A stretch of DNA of 61,679 nt from Parabacteroides sp. 52 (GTDB taxonomy: Bacteria > Bacteroidota > Bacteroidia > Bacteroidales > Tannerellaceae), in contig NZ_QVMG01000013.1 of the NCBI RefSeq assembly GCF_010500925.1, forward strand, positions 1-61,679. The letters are read 5' to 3'. Positions within the stretch are counted from its first letter, which is position 1; the number at the start of each line of letters is the position of its first letter. Under the pieces are notes generated by a model that worked only from the letters and a program-made list of their open reading frames with translations, made no database searches and had not been told where the DNA came from. The position numbers and the translations under genes are program-made. Shown here piece by piece: positions 44,235-53,097 of this stretch.

Positions 44235-45356
44235 ATGGACAATTTAGCCTCTGATTATAAAGTATTAATCGTTGATGATGTGCCCACAAATGTGATGTTG
44301 GTACAGGCCATTCTGAAAAAAGAAGGATATACCATTCTTACTGCCGACAATGGGGCAAAGGCTTTAACCTTAGCCAAAGAGCAACATCCCAATCTTGTAT
44401 TATTGGACATTATGATGCCTGAAATGGATGGTTATGAGGTCTTGCAACATCTGAAAAGTAATCCGGAGACGAATGATATTCCTGTCATCATCATGTCGGC
44501 TTTAAGTGATATGCAAAGTATTGTCAAAGGATACCAATTAGGAGCAATTGAATATGTTACCAAACCTTTCCAACGAGAAGAATTATTAAAGCGTGTATCT
44601 CATCGTTTTGAGCTCTTTAGCATCAAACGAATCAAACAGGAACTGGAAAATACGATTGAGTCGCGTGATACCCTTTATTCCGTAGTGGCACACGATCTAC
44701 GCTCACCTCTTGGTTCTTTAAAAATGATGATCAATGCAATCCTGCTGATGGTTGATAAGCGAACTGTCGGAGAGGAGGTATACGATATGTTGCAGATGAT
44801 CAATAAAACATCGGAAGAGATCTACCTTTTATTGGACAACTTATTGAAATGGGCCAAAAACCGACTGAAAAGACAAAGTATATACAAACAACAAATAGAT
44901 GTTAACAGCATCATATCCAGTACAGCCGATATCTATACATCCATGGCGCAACAAAAAGGAGTCTCTTTAATACAAGAAGGGCTTGAATGCAAATTGGAAG
45001 GGGAAGTCGATATAGATATGTTGAAAACCATCGTAAGAAACTTGATCTCCAATGCCATAAAATTCAGCTTTACTGGAGGAACCATCACAATCAGTTCCCG
45101 CACCGAAGGGGATTATATAATTGTCAGTATAAAAGATACCGGAAAAGGCATCAAAGCAGAAGATCAAAACAAACTGTTAAAACAGAATACACATTTTACT
45201 ACCTACGGCACAGACAACGAGAAAGGCTCCGGATTGGGCCTGATGCTAATAAAAGACTTTATTGAGTTACACAGAGGCAAACTTTGGTTTGAATCAGAAG
45301 AAGGAAAAGGTTCTACCTTTTTCTTTTCAATCAAAGCATTGAATTCGGAAGAATAA
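44235..45356 (+). CDS. Soluble hybrid protein: receiver domain plus histidine kinase
   Basis: The 373-residue protein joins an N-terminal receiver domain to a histidine kinase, with no membrane segment. The receiver (1-125) has acidic pair D14-D15, phosphoacceptor D58 in LVLLDIMMPEMDGYEVL and K110 in VTKPF. A short helix leads to the HisKA domain with H153 in VVAHDLRSPLGSL. The ATPase domain has the N box RNLISNAIKFSF, DTGKGIKAED and GSGLGLMLIKDFIELH. A kinase controlled by its own receiver takes its input from another kinase. No cognate sensor or DNA-binding regulator lies next to it. Confidence 0.92.
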   Translation: MDNLASDYKVLIVDDVPTNVMLVQAILKKEGYTILTADNGAKALTLAKEQHPNLVLLDIMMPEMDGYEVLQHLKSNPETNDIPVIIMSALSDMQSIVKGYQLGAIEYVTKPFQREELLKRVSHRFELFSIKRIKQELENTIESRDTLYSVVAHDLRSPLGSLKMMINAILLMVDKRTVGEEVYDMLQMINKTSEEIYLLLDNLLKWAKNRLKRQSIYKQQIDVNSIISSTADIYTSMAQQKGVSLIQEGLECKLEGEVDIDMLKTIVRNLISNAIKFSFTGGTITISSRTEGDYIIVSIKDTGKGIKAEDQNKLLKQNTHFTTYGTDNEKGSGLGLMLIKDFIELHRGKLWFESEEGKGSTFFFSIKALNSEE

Positions 45357-45378
45357 GAAAATGACAATTCTTCGTTTA

Positions 45379-45398
45379 TGCCTTTCGTAAAAAAGGCA
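45379..45398. terminator. Small hairpin between convergent genes
   Basis: TGCCTTT pairs with AAAGGCA around a six-base loop, in the 50-base gap between the kinase gene and nhaA. It has no good T-tract, so termination is uncertain. Confidence 0.4.
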
Positions 45399-45406
45399 CT
45401 ACACCC

Positions 45407-46756
45407 CTATTCTACTTTCGGAAGTATCTTATTCAAGAGATAATATCCGCATACACCGGAAATAAAAGAACCGGCAAACACACCCAGTTTGGCTTGATTC
45501 AATAGGTCTGTGCCCGAAGGGGTTGTAACATCGAAAGATAGATTCGCAATAAACAAGGCAACCGTAAAACCAATACCTCCTAACATAGAGACTCCAAACA
45601 GGCTTTTCTTCGTCATGCCCAACGGCATATTCGCCCAGCGATAACGCACAAAGAGATAAGAGAAAGAGAATATACCCAGAGACTTACCCAGAAACAATCC
45701 CAGGAATACAGCCAGAGGCACATTCAATAAAGAAGCCATCGGAATATCCCCGAAAGTCACACCTGCATTCACAAAAGCAAAGAGGGGAAGTATCAGATAA
45801 TTAACCAACGGATGTAATTTATCGGCAATACTTTGAAGCGGACTGATCGTCCGGTCTGCCAGGGAATGAATACTGTTGAGTACATGTATTTGCGTCGTCG
45901 TCAGAACAGCCGCATTGCGTGAATGTCGCACTTCTGTAAAATCAAGCATATCCAGATGCCCTTTCATATTCTGGGTGAAATGATTCAGATTGATAACCGG
46001 TCGGGCAGGCACCATAAAAGCAATTAACACACCGGCAATGGTCGGATGAATGCCGGATTCCAGAAAAAACATCCACACCAAAAAGCCTACGGCATAATAA
46101 AAGAAACTATTGTTAATCCGCATCTTCCCTCCTATATACAACACCAACAAAAGAGCCGCCGATATAAGTAAGGCTTCATAAGCAATATGACCGCTATAAA
46201 ACAAAGCGATAACAATAATCCCCCCTATATCATCGACCACAGCCAAGGCAGTCAGGAAGATACGCATGCTTAAAGGTACCCGTTTGCCTAGCGCTCCCAA
46301 CACAGCCAGGGCAAAAGCTATATCAGTTGCCATAGGTATAGCTGCTCCCCGGATCTCCGGCAAAGAGTGGCACACAAGCATATAAAAAAGAACCGGGACA
46401 ATCATGCCTCCAAAAGCTGCAACCACCGGCAAGATAGACTTGCGGACAGAACTTAATTCACCTATCAGGATCTCCTGTTTTATCTCCAGACCTATTAAAA
46501 AAAAGAAAACAGCCATCAAGGCATCATTGACAAACGCCAGCATAGACATTGGTTCGCCATGATGGGTAAAAAGTGTAATATTCCCTATATGGAAGTTTAT
46601 CGGAAAAGCCAAAAGGTCATGATAGACAGATGCCCAAGGCGAATTGGCAAGAATCATTGCCAAAAGGGTGGCAGCAAACAAAAGTAGACTCGCATTTGGC
46701 TTTTGGATAGCAAAACGGCGAAGCGGTTTAAGAATAACTCGAATCTTTCTTTCCAT
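45407..46756 (-). CDS. nhaA: Na+/H+ antiporter NhaA
   Basis: The 449-residue inner-membrane protein exchanges sodium for protons. NhaA marks are present: ANSPWASVY near the first helix, FFFLIGLEIKQEIL, MATDIAFALAVLGALG (helix IV break) and LTALAVVDDIGGIIVIALFYS with the essential Asp pair of helix V. The C-terminal half with LLGGIGFTVALFIANLSF is also typical. It is slightly longer than E. coli NhaA. It is monocistronic and convergent with the kinase gene. Confidence 0.95.
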   Translation of the reverse strand: MERKIRVILKPLRRFAIQKPNASLLLFAATLLAMILANSPWASVYHDLLAFPINFHIGNITLFTHHGEPMSMLAFVNDALMAVFFFLIGLEIKQEILIGELSSVRKSILPVVAAFGGMIVPVLFYMLVCHSLPEIRGAAIPMATDIAFALAVLGALGKRVPLSMRIFLTALAVVDDIGGIIVIALFYSGHIAYEALLISAALLLVLYIGGKMRINNSFFYYAVGFLVWMFFLESGIHPTIAGVLIAFMVPARPVINLNHFTQNMKGHLDMLDFTEVRHSRNAAVLTTTQIHVLNSIHSLADRTISPLQSIADKLHPLVNYLILPLFAFVNAGVTFGDIPMASLLNVPLAVFLGLFLGKSLGIFSFSYLFVRYRWANMPLGMTKKSLFGVSMLGGIGFTVALFIANLSFDVTTPSGTDLLNQAKLGVFAGSFISGVCGYYLLNKILPKVE

Positions 46757-46938
46757 AAATAAATTAGATTACCAAAAGGTTCATTTTTCTACCTCTTCCT
46801 TATATGTTTCATAGCTTTGGTATTTTACCTCTTCCATAAGGGTAAAGGCTCACCACATATAAGTTCTATTTTTGCAGTAAAGATATTAGTTTTCTCTAAA
46901 AAAGTCACTATACACAACCTAAAAACGAACGAAAACCT

Positions 46939-47553
46939 TTACTGTAAAGACTCTGGATCCTTCAAATAAGCTGTTTCGACCTTTAGTAAGCGATTCTTTA
47001 ACTTTTCAGCTTCTCCTTTACGAATGCGCAGGGTCATCTCGCAATTCATATCAAAAGATTGGGATACAATCTGGGGATTATCCTCTTTTACGATTCGCAT
47101 AATACCATTCAGATAAGGATATTCAAAAGAAACGGTTATATCCTCATCCACCGTTCGCTCTTCTATCTCCGCATGGGCAATCGCATCAGCCGCTGCCGCC
47201 CGATACGCCACGATCAAACCACTGGTACCTAATTCTATTCCTCCAAAATAACGAATCACCAAAATCAAGACATCTGTCAATTCGTTGGAGTTAATCTGTC
47301 CCAATATCGGTTTGCCGGCCGTAGATGAAGGTTCGCCATCATCATTTGCCCGGAAGACAGCCCGCTCCGGACCTAACATATAGGCCCAACACACATGCCG
47401 GGCGTCAAAATATCGTTTCCGGTATTTATCCACCTCTGCCTTCACCTCTTCTACCGAACGGACCGGTATGATATAAGAAATAAAACGACTTCGCTTCTCC
47501 GAATAAAACCCTTCGGCAAGGGATTTGACGGTCTTGTAACTATCTTCTATCAT
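46939..47553 (-). CDS. YigZ/IMPACT family protein
   Basis: The 204-residue protein carries the UPF0029 N-terminal domain of the YigZ/IMPACT family: FYSEKRSRFISYIIPV, RHVCWAYMLGP, and the signature DDGEPSSTAGKPIL, followed by VIRYFGGIELGTSGLIVAYRAAA. The shorter C-terminal DUF1949-like domain starts near residue 135. Members have been linked to translation control or act on peptides, but the bacterial role is unsettled. It lies 5 bases downstream of a small conserved gene, which itself follows uvrA by 27 bases. Confidence 0.9.
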   Translation of the reverse strand: MIEDSYKTVKSLAEGFYSEKRSRFISYIIPVRSVEEVKAEVDKYRKRYFDARHVCWAYMLGPERAVFRANDDGEPSSTAGKPILGQINSNELTDVLILVIRYFGGIELGTSGLIVAYRAAAADAIAHAEIEERTVDEDITVSFEYPYLNGIMRIVKEDNPQIVSQSFDMNCEMTLRIRKGEAEKLKNRLLKVETAYLKDPESLQ

Positions 47554-47558
47554 ACAAA

Positions 47559-47780
47559 TTAATCCGGGATCTTGGTTTTATCGACCTCCTCCCGGTAAGC
47601 CCGGAAGTCTTTCATTATCTCTTCAATCTCTTCGATAAAATACGGATCTTTTACTTTTTCCTTTACCGCTTTAGAGTATGCTTCAATTGCCGCCAGGGCA
47701 CAAATATCCTGACCACGCAAGACGAAATAGGGTTCTTCCTTTTCGAAGCATTGCTTAATCATCTGAATGGGATTCTTCAT
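47559..47780 (-). CDS. Small protein of unknown function
   Basis: The 73-residue protein is probably real because it fills the gap between uvrA and the yigZ-like gene in the same direction with short spacings. Sequence is mostly helical and charged (EEIEEIMKDFRAYREEVDK), without signal peptide, membrane segment or Cys pairs. Similar short proteins are, as far as I recall, common in Bacteroides, but I do not recognise the function. Confidence 0.7.
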   Translation of the reverse strand: MKNPIQMIKQCFEKEEPYFVLRGQDICALAAIEAYSKAVKEKVKDPYFIEEIEEIMKDFRAYREEVDKTKIPD

Positions 47781-47807
47781 CTACTTCTTTTTTGTTTAAT
47801 TATCCTT

Positions 47808-50657
47808 TTATTTTCCGCCTAATTCCTCTTTCAGGAAGGAAGATGTAAAGCCGACACCACTCACAGCCAATGCCTCCGGTGTACCGGCAAACAACAATTC
47901 TCCGCCCCGGCGGCCACCCTCCGGTCCCATATCAATAATGTAATCGGCACTTTTTATAACATCTAGATTATGCTCTATCACAAGAATGGTATTGCCTTTC
48001 TCTACCAATTTATTCAAAACACCCAATAAGACACGGATATCCTCAAAGTGAAGCCCGGTGGTTGGTTCATCCAATACATACAATGTTTTGCCCGTATCCC
48101 GCTTGGCTAATTCCGTAGCTAATTTCACACGCTGGCTTTCTCCTCCGGACAAAGTGGTCGAAGGTTGTCCCAGTTTGATATACCCTAACCCGACATCCTG
48201 CAACACTTTTATCTTAGCCAATATATTCGGCTGATTCTCAAAGAACTCAACAGCCATATTGATGGTCATATCCAATATGTCAGCAATCGACTTCCCTCTA
48301 AACCGGACCTCCAGCGTTTCCCGGTTGTACCTCTTTCCATGACATTCTTCACAGGGCACCAGTACATCCGGCAGGAAATTCATCTCTATCGTCTTATAAC
48401 CATTGCCTTTACATGTCTCACAACGTCCACCGGATACATTAAAAGAAAAACGACCAGGCTTATATCCCCGTATTTTAGACTCGGGAAGTTCCACAAACAG
48501 GTTACGGATATCGGAAAAGACACCAGTATAGGTTGCCGGATTGCTCCGGGGAGAACGTCCGATAGGAGATTGATCCACGTTCACAATCTTATCCACATAT
48601 TCGATGCCTTCGATAGAAGCATAAGGCAAAGGATCTTCCAGGGAGCGGTAGAAATGCTGACTCAGTATCGGTTGTAATGTCTGATTTATCAACGTCGACT
48701 TACCACTACCCGACACCCCGGTTATACAAGTCAGGGTACCCAATGGAAAGGTAACATCCACATTTTGCAGGTTATTCCCCGATGCCCCTTTGAGGGTTAT
48801 TTTTTTCCCATTTCCTTTTCTACGTTCGGCCGGCAGGGCTATCTCCTGTACTCCGTTCAGGTATTCGGAAGTGAGTGTTTTTGCTTGCAACATCTCTTCC
48901 GGCGTTCCCACAAAGACCACCTCCCCTCCCAGACGGCCAGCTTTCGGTCCCATATCTACGACATAATCGGCATGGAGCATCATATCTTTGTCGTGCTCCA
49001 CCACCACTACGGAGTTACCGGTATCCCGCAACTGTTTAAGGGACTTTATCAACCGTATATTATCCCGTTGATGCAGACCGATACTCGGCTCATCCAATAT
49101 ATACAGGACATTCACCAATTGGCTACCTATCTGCGTTGCCAGGCGAATACGTTGACTTTCTCCCCCTGATAAAGTAGCCGAAGCCCGGTTCAGAGAAAGA
49201 TAATCCAACCCGACATCCAATAGGAAGCTGAGACGGGAACGAATCTCTTTCAATATCTCAACAGCAATTTGTTTTTGTTTGACATCCATCTTATCCTCTA
49301 CCCCCTCTAACCATTCATAGAGTTCGGATATATCCATGGCGGCCAGTTCGGCTATATTCTTTCCTGCCACGAGATAATGGAGTGCTTCTTTGTTCAGTCG
49401 TTGCCCCTTACATTCGGGACAGGTCGACATTTTGATAAATTGTCCGGCCCATTTCTGTGCAGAAGCAGAAGCCTCTCCTTCCTGTTGCATCATAATGTAT
49501 TTGGCCACCCCTTCATAGGTCAGGAAATAATTAGATCTTCCCAACGATTCGTTCTTTATCTGTAAACGCTCATCCGTTCCATGCATGATCTCCTCCATCG
49601 CTTCTTCAGGGATCTCTTGAACAGGAGTCTTAATCGTCACACCATATTTCTCGCAGATCGCTTCAATCTGCCAAAAGAGAAGGGCGTTGCGGTATTTCCC
49701 CAAAGCCACGATTCCTCCGTTGTAAATACTCACCGACGGATCCGGCACGATCTTCTCCATATCCAGGATATTCACTTGCCCCAACCCTTTACATTTCGGA
49801 CAAGCTCCTTGCGGAGAATTAAAAGAAAAATTATGGGGTGCTGGTTCACTGTAAGAAAGTCCGGTTTGGGGATCCATCAAACGGCGACTGTAATGGCGTA
49901 CTTCCCCTACCTCAGCATCTAAGATCATCACCAGCCCGTCTCCCTGCTTCATACCGACTTTCAGACTCTCTTTCAACCGGCGTTCATCCGAGCGGGCTAC
50001 TTTCAATTTATCAATGACCACCTCGATACTGTGCATCTTATACCGATCCAGTTTCATACCATGATGCACTTCTTTCAATTCACCATCCACCCGGACATTC
50101 AGATAACCTTTCTTTCTTACCTGTTCGAACAATTCTTTATAATGTCCTTTCCGGTTGCGTACCAAGGGGGCTAACAAATAGATCTTTTCCCCTTCGTATT
50201 CATCCAGAATCAGCTTTAAGACCTGTTCCTCCGTATATTTCACCATCTTTTCTCCACTCAGGTAGGAATAGGCCTCTCCCGCTCTTGCATACAACAAACG
50301 GAAAAAGTCGTATACCTCTGTTGTCGTTCCTACTGTGGAACGTGGATTCCGGTTGGTCGTTTTCTGTTCAATAGAGATGACAGGACTCAGTCCGGTTATC
50401 TTATCCACATCAGGACGTTCCATATTACCCAGGAAATTACGGGCATACGCAGAAAAGGTTTCTACATAACGCCGCTGCCCTTCCGCAAATATCGTATCGA
50501 AAGCCAAAGAAGACTTACCGCTTCCACTCATCCCCGTGATTACAGTCAGTTTATTTCGGGGAATGGTTACATCTATATTTTTTAAGTTATGCACACGGGC
50601 ACCCAGAACAACAATCCGGCCTCCCTCAATCTTCTCTATTTCTTTCTCTTCGTTCAT
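47808..50657 (-). CDS. uvrA: Excinuclease ABC subunit A
   Basis: The 949-residue ATPase finds bulky DNA lesions and loads UvrB. It has two ABC halves: Walker A GMSGSGKSSLAFDT near residue 40 and GVSGSGKSTLINQ near 650, each with signature LSGGESQR. Two zinc modules show as CPKCKGLGQ (first, interrupted family form) and CETCKGNGYKTIEMNFLPDV to CEEC (second). Length is typical. Two small genes follow in the same direction, so they probably share a transcript. Confidence 0.97.
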   Translation of the reverse strand: MNEEKEIEKIEGGRIVVLGARVHNLKNIDVTIPRNKLTVITGMSGSGKSSLAFDTIFAEGQRRYVETFSAYARNFLGNMERPDVDKITGLSPVISIEQKTTNRNPRSTVGTTTEVYDFFRLLYARAGEAYSYLSGEKMVKYTEEQVLKLILDEYEGEKIYLLAPLVRNRKGHYKELFEQVRKKGYLNVRVDGELKEVHHGMKLDRYKMHSIEVVIDKLKVARSDERRLKESLKVGMKQGDGLVMILDAEVGEVRHYSRRLMDPQTGLSYSEPAPHNFSFNSPQGACPKCKGLGQVNILDMEKIVPDPSVSIYNGGIVALGKYRNALLFWQIEAICEKYGVTIKTPVQEIPEEAMEEIMHGTDERLQIKNESLGRSNYFLTYEGVAKYIMMQQEGEASASAQKWAGQFIKMSTCPECKGQRLNKEALHYLVAGKNIAELAAMDISELYEWLEGVEDKMDVKQKQIAVEILKEIRSRLSFLLDVGLDYLSLNRASATLSGGESQRIRLATQIGSQLVNVLYILDEPSIGLHQRDNIRLIKSLKQLRDTGNSVVVVEHDKDMMLHADYVVDMGPKAGRLGGEVVFVGTPEEMLQAKTLTSEYLNGVQEIALPAERRKGNGKKITLKGASGNNLQNVDVTFPLGTLTCITGVSGSGKSTLINQTLQPILSQHFYRSLEDPLPYASIEGIEYVDKIVNVDQSPIGRSPRSNPATYTGVFSDIRNLFVELPESKIRGYKPGRFSFNVSGGRCETCKGNGYKTIEMNFLPDVLVPCEECHGKRYNRETLEVRFRGKSIADILDMTINMAVEFFENQPNILAKIKVLQDVGLGYIKLGQPSTTLSGGESQRVKLATELAKRDTGKTLYVLDEPTTGLHFEDIRVLLGVLNKLVEKGNTILVIEHNLDVIKSADYIIDMGPEGGRRGGELLFAGTPEALAVSGVGFTSSFLKEELGGK

Positions 50658-50715
50658 TTATTTATTCATTGTCTGTTGGCAACCGAAGGTCGCTTGGCAA
50701 AACATAAAATATTTC

Positions 50716-51687
50716 TTAATTGCCTACCACCCAAGCCGGGTTATGCACCTTGGTATTAGGCGTTTTATAATACATATCTTCTTCTTGCGGGATCAATAGC
50801 TTATAGGACTTGCCGGCCGTCTGTAACTTCCGGTCACGCAACCAAGGGTTGAAACGCTTCAAGTCGGCATAAGTGACTCCTTGCTTTTGGGCATAATCCG
50901 CCAAATCCATTATATCCCTACTGACTGTAACCTCTTTACAATCGACCGGTTTATACAAATCACGTGCCCGCAATACAAAACCATATTTATAAGGATGTTC
51001 GAATATCTGCTTAATAGCGATAATCCGGTACACATAACGGGTCGTTTCTTCTACCAACCATAAATCCAAGGAATGGTCTACATGTTGCTTTTCCAACTCC
51101 CCCGATATACGCCCCATGCCTGCATTATACGAAGAGGCCACCACTGCCCAATCCTTGTATTTGGCATAAGCGTCTTTCAGGTATTTACAAGCTGCCACTG
51201 TCGATTTATACACATCACAACGCTCATCGACTGTCGGTGTAATCGTTAATCCGTATTGTTTTCCCGTGGCTTCCAAAAACTGCCAGGTACCGACCGCACG
51301 AGCGGGCGAAGAAACACGCGGGTCCAGATGACTTTCTATAACTGCCAGGTATTTAAAATCATCCGGAATACCATATTCTTTCAGGATAGGTTCAATGAGA
51401 GGGAAATAACGGTTCGCCCGTTTAAACAAAAGCAATGTCGTTGAATGGAAATAAGTAAAACTGGATAATTCACGATCCAATCCTTCATGCATATTATACC
51501 GTGTCAGATCTATCGTCTTTCCACAAAACACAACAGTCGTGGGTACCTCTGGGGTGACAGTCATAGCCGAAACAACCGGACGCTCTTCCCGCACCTGTTC
51601 CGTATCCCGTGAACCCAATAAGAGGAATATACTTACACAAAAAACGACACCTACAAGAAAACTAAATATATAATTATAAAACCGCAT
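50716..51687 (-). CDS. Membrane-bound lytic transglycosylase (MltD-like)
   Basis: The 323-residue protein has an N-terminal membrane anchor or signal (IFSFLVGVVFCVSIFLLLG) and a lysozyme-like SLT domain from about residue 105. The catalytic Glu lies in YLAVIESHLDPRVSSPARAVGTWQF, and VASSYNAGMGRI is the second signature. VTVSRDIMDLADYAQKQGVTYADLKRFNPWL near the end is a LysM-like peptidoglycan-binding part. It would cleave glycan strands during wall turnover. Its start overlaps the end of the upstream surface-protein gene by 14 bp. Confidence 0.92.
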   Translation of the reverse strand: MRFYNYIFSFLVGVVFCVSIFLLLGSRDTEQVREERPVVSAMTVTPEVPTTVVFCGKTIDLTRYNMHEGLDRELSSFTYFHSTTLLLFKRANRYFPLIEPILKEYGIPDDFKYLAVIESHLDPRVSSPARAVGTWQFLEATGKQYGLTITPTVDERCDVYKSTVAACKYLKDAYAKYKDWAVVASSYNAGMGRISGELEKQHVDHSLDLWLVEETTRYVYRIIAIKQIFEHPYKYGFVLRARDLYKPVDCKEVTVSRDIMDLADYAQKQGVTYADLKRFNPWLRDRKLQTAGKSYKLLIPQEEDMYYKTPNTKVHNPAWVVGN

Positions 51688-53017
51688 CGTGTATTGTTTT
51701 GGATCTTACCACATTTACATCTCCCTTCTTCACCCTTTTCTTACCTCTTGAATCGGTATACTCAATCACATAATAGTAAGCACCGGGGGGGACATATTTC
51801 CCGCCTTTCTTTCCGTCCCATCCTTGTTCCGGATCTGTCCATTTAAAGACTTCCACCCCCCATCGGTTGAAGATCCATCCTTTGAAATTATTGACCGAAC
51901 GATAAACAACCTTGAACACATCATTCTCTCCCGGCGTGGTGCCTGGAGAAAAGACATTGGGAGCATCCAGGTAGGTTTGATCGATCTGTATACTATAGGT
52001 CTCGGAAGTAACAGCACAAGCCGTTAACGACGTTGGCCCGCTTACTTCTACCTCTGCTTTATAGTTTCCTTCTCTGTCAAACGTGTATTCTATCTCCTCT
52101 CCCTGACGTACTAAGGGGTTTTGCACACTGTCTTCATCTTCTTCATTCCATATTTTCCAACGAAACATGGTGGCGACCGGATTGGCATAAGCCCTAAATT
52201 GCACAGTCGCCGGCGACGACAAAGAGGCTCCGCTACCGCTAATACCCGGAGTCTCCCGCGAAATTACAGTCGTGTCGGTATGCACTTCTATGGCCACGGC
52301 TAAATACCTGTCGGTAACGGCCGGGCGTTCTATCTTGAAATGTTCGGCAAACTGATCGCCCCTTAAGGTAAACTCCGTATCCATCAAAGGCGCAGGCAGT
52401 AAATCATTGAATGGATTATGCACTTCCTCCTGGTGGGTTATCTGCACAAAACGTTTCTCAGCTTCGACCCATTGCAGGGTAGTATAGGACACGACAAAAT
52501 GGCGTTTGATTGTATGAAGCCTGCCGTCCGGATCATAATATTGCATAGCTTTCATCGGTTCCTCTCCGGTCAGTTGCACCTTCGTACAAGAGATCGTGCT
52601 TTCTGCTACCCGTAAAGGATTGGCTTCGAATAGGTATTTACTATAATCCATCAACCATACATACCGATAAAGAATCGGACCTCCCGGCTCTTCTACATAA
52701 TAACCGTATCCTTCTTCTATATTGCGTACGGTCGATGTCGTCGGACTATCCTGCGTACTGGCGACTTTCTCTTTCTGTGAAGTAGTCGCTTTATATCGAT
52801 ACCATTGATGCGTATCACCGGCAGTCGATGAGGTATAACTGATTTCTACATCGTTCATCCCATTTACCACATACACTTGCAGGCGATAAGGCGTATTCTC
52901 CTCCGCCATCATAGGTTCCCCGCTCCCTCCTCTTACGGTATACTGAGCCCAGCCTACCCATGTGATAAAAAGAAAAACGAACAATATCCCCAATCTTTTA
53001 TAATCTTTCCTTAGCAT
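51674..53017 (-). CDS. Exported protein with gliding-type (CHU_C) C-terminal domain
   Basis: The 447-residue protein has a signal peptide (LFVFLFITWVGWAQ). The middle part is beta-rich, with a PKD-like segment (VQFRAYANPVATMFRWKIWNEED). From about residue 355 to the end it has the gliding-motility-associated C-terminal domain (APNVFSPGTTPGENDVF, FNRWGVEVFKW, PPGAYYYVIEYTDSRGK), used for type IX secretion sorting in part of the Bacteroidetes. Whether this genome has a working type IX system cannot be seen here. It overlaps the lytic transglycosylase gene, so the two are co-transcribed. Confidence 0.82.
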   Translation of the reverse strand: MLRKDYKRLGILFVFLFITWVGWAQYTVRGGSGEPMMAEENTPYRLQVYVVNGMNDVEISYTSSTAGDTHQWYRYKATTSQKEKVASTQDSPTTSTVRNIEEGYGYYVEEPGGPILYRYVWLMDYSKYLFEANPLRVAESTISCTKVQLTGEEPMKAMQYYDPDGRLHTIKRHFVVSYTTLQWVEAEKRFVQITHQEEVHNPFNDLLPAPLMDTEFTLRGDQFAEHFKIERPAVTDRYLAVAIEVHTDTTVISRETPGISGSGASLSSPATVQFRAYANPVATMFRWKIWNEEDEDSVQNPLVRQGEEIEYTFDREGNYKAEVEVSGPTSLTACAVTSETYSIQIDQTYLDAPNVFSPGTTPGENDVFKVVYRSVNNFKGWIFNRWGVEVFKWTDPEQGWDGKKGGKYVPPGAYYYVIEYTDSRGKKRVKKGDVNVVRSKTIHDAVL

Positions 53018-53038
53018 ATCTATAACCTAATTAGCTTC

Positions 53039-53046
53039 CAAAATTA
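53039..53046 (-). promoter_or_regulatory. Candidate -7 box for the CHU_C gene
   Basis: CAAAATTA, read TAATTTTG on the minus strand, matches TAnnTTTG 22 bases before the start at 53017. It pairs with a divergent box at 53068-53075. Confidence 0.45.
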
Positions 53047-53067
53047 GTATTTTATACCGACATACAC

Positions 53068-53075
53068 TATCTTTG
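53068..53075 (+). promoter_or_regulatory. Candidate -7 box for the LysM gene
   Basis: TATCTTTG matches TAnnTTTG 22 bases before the ATG at 53098. Confidence 0.55.
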
Positions 53076-53097
53076 CCCCAAATATTCCAATCAACAA

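Noticed and set aside
46866..46873. TATTTTTG, a match to the -7 promoter box on the plus strand
   Set aside because: No plus-strand gene follows; both neighbours are on the minus strand. In A+T-rich gaps such matches arise by chance.
48339..49922. Several open frames on the plus strand across uvrA
   Set aside because: They are shadows of uvrA, without start context, motifs or plausible composition.
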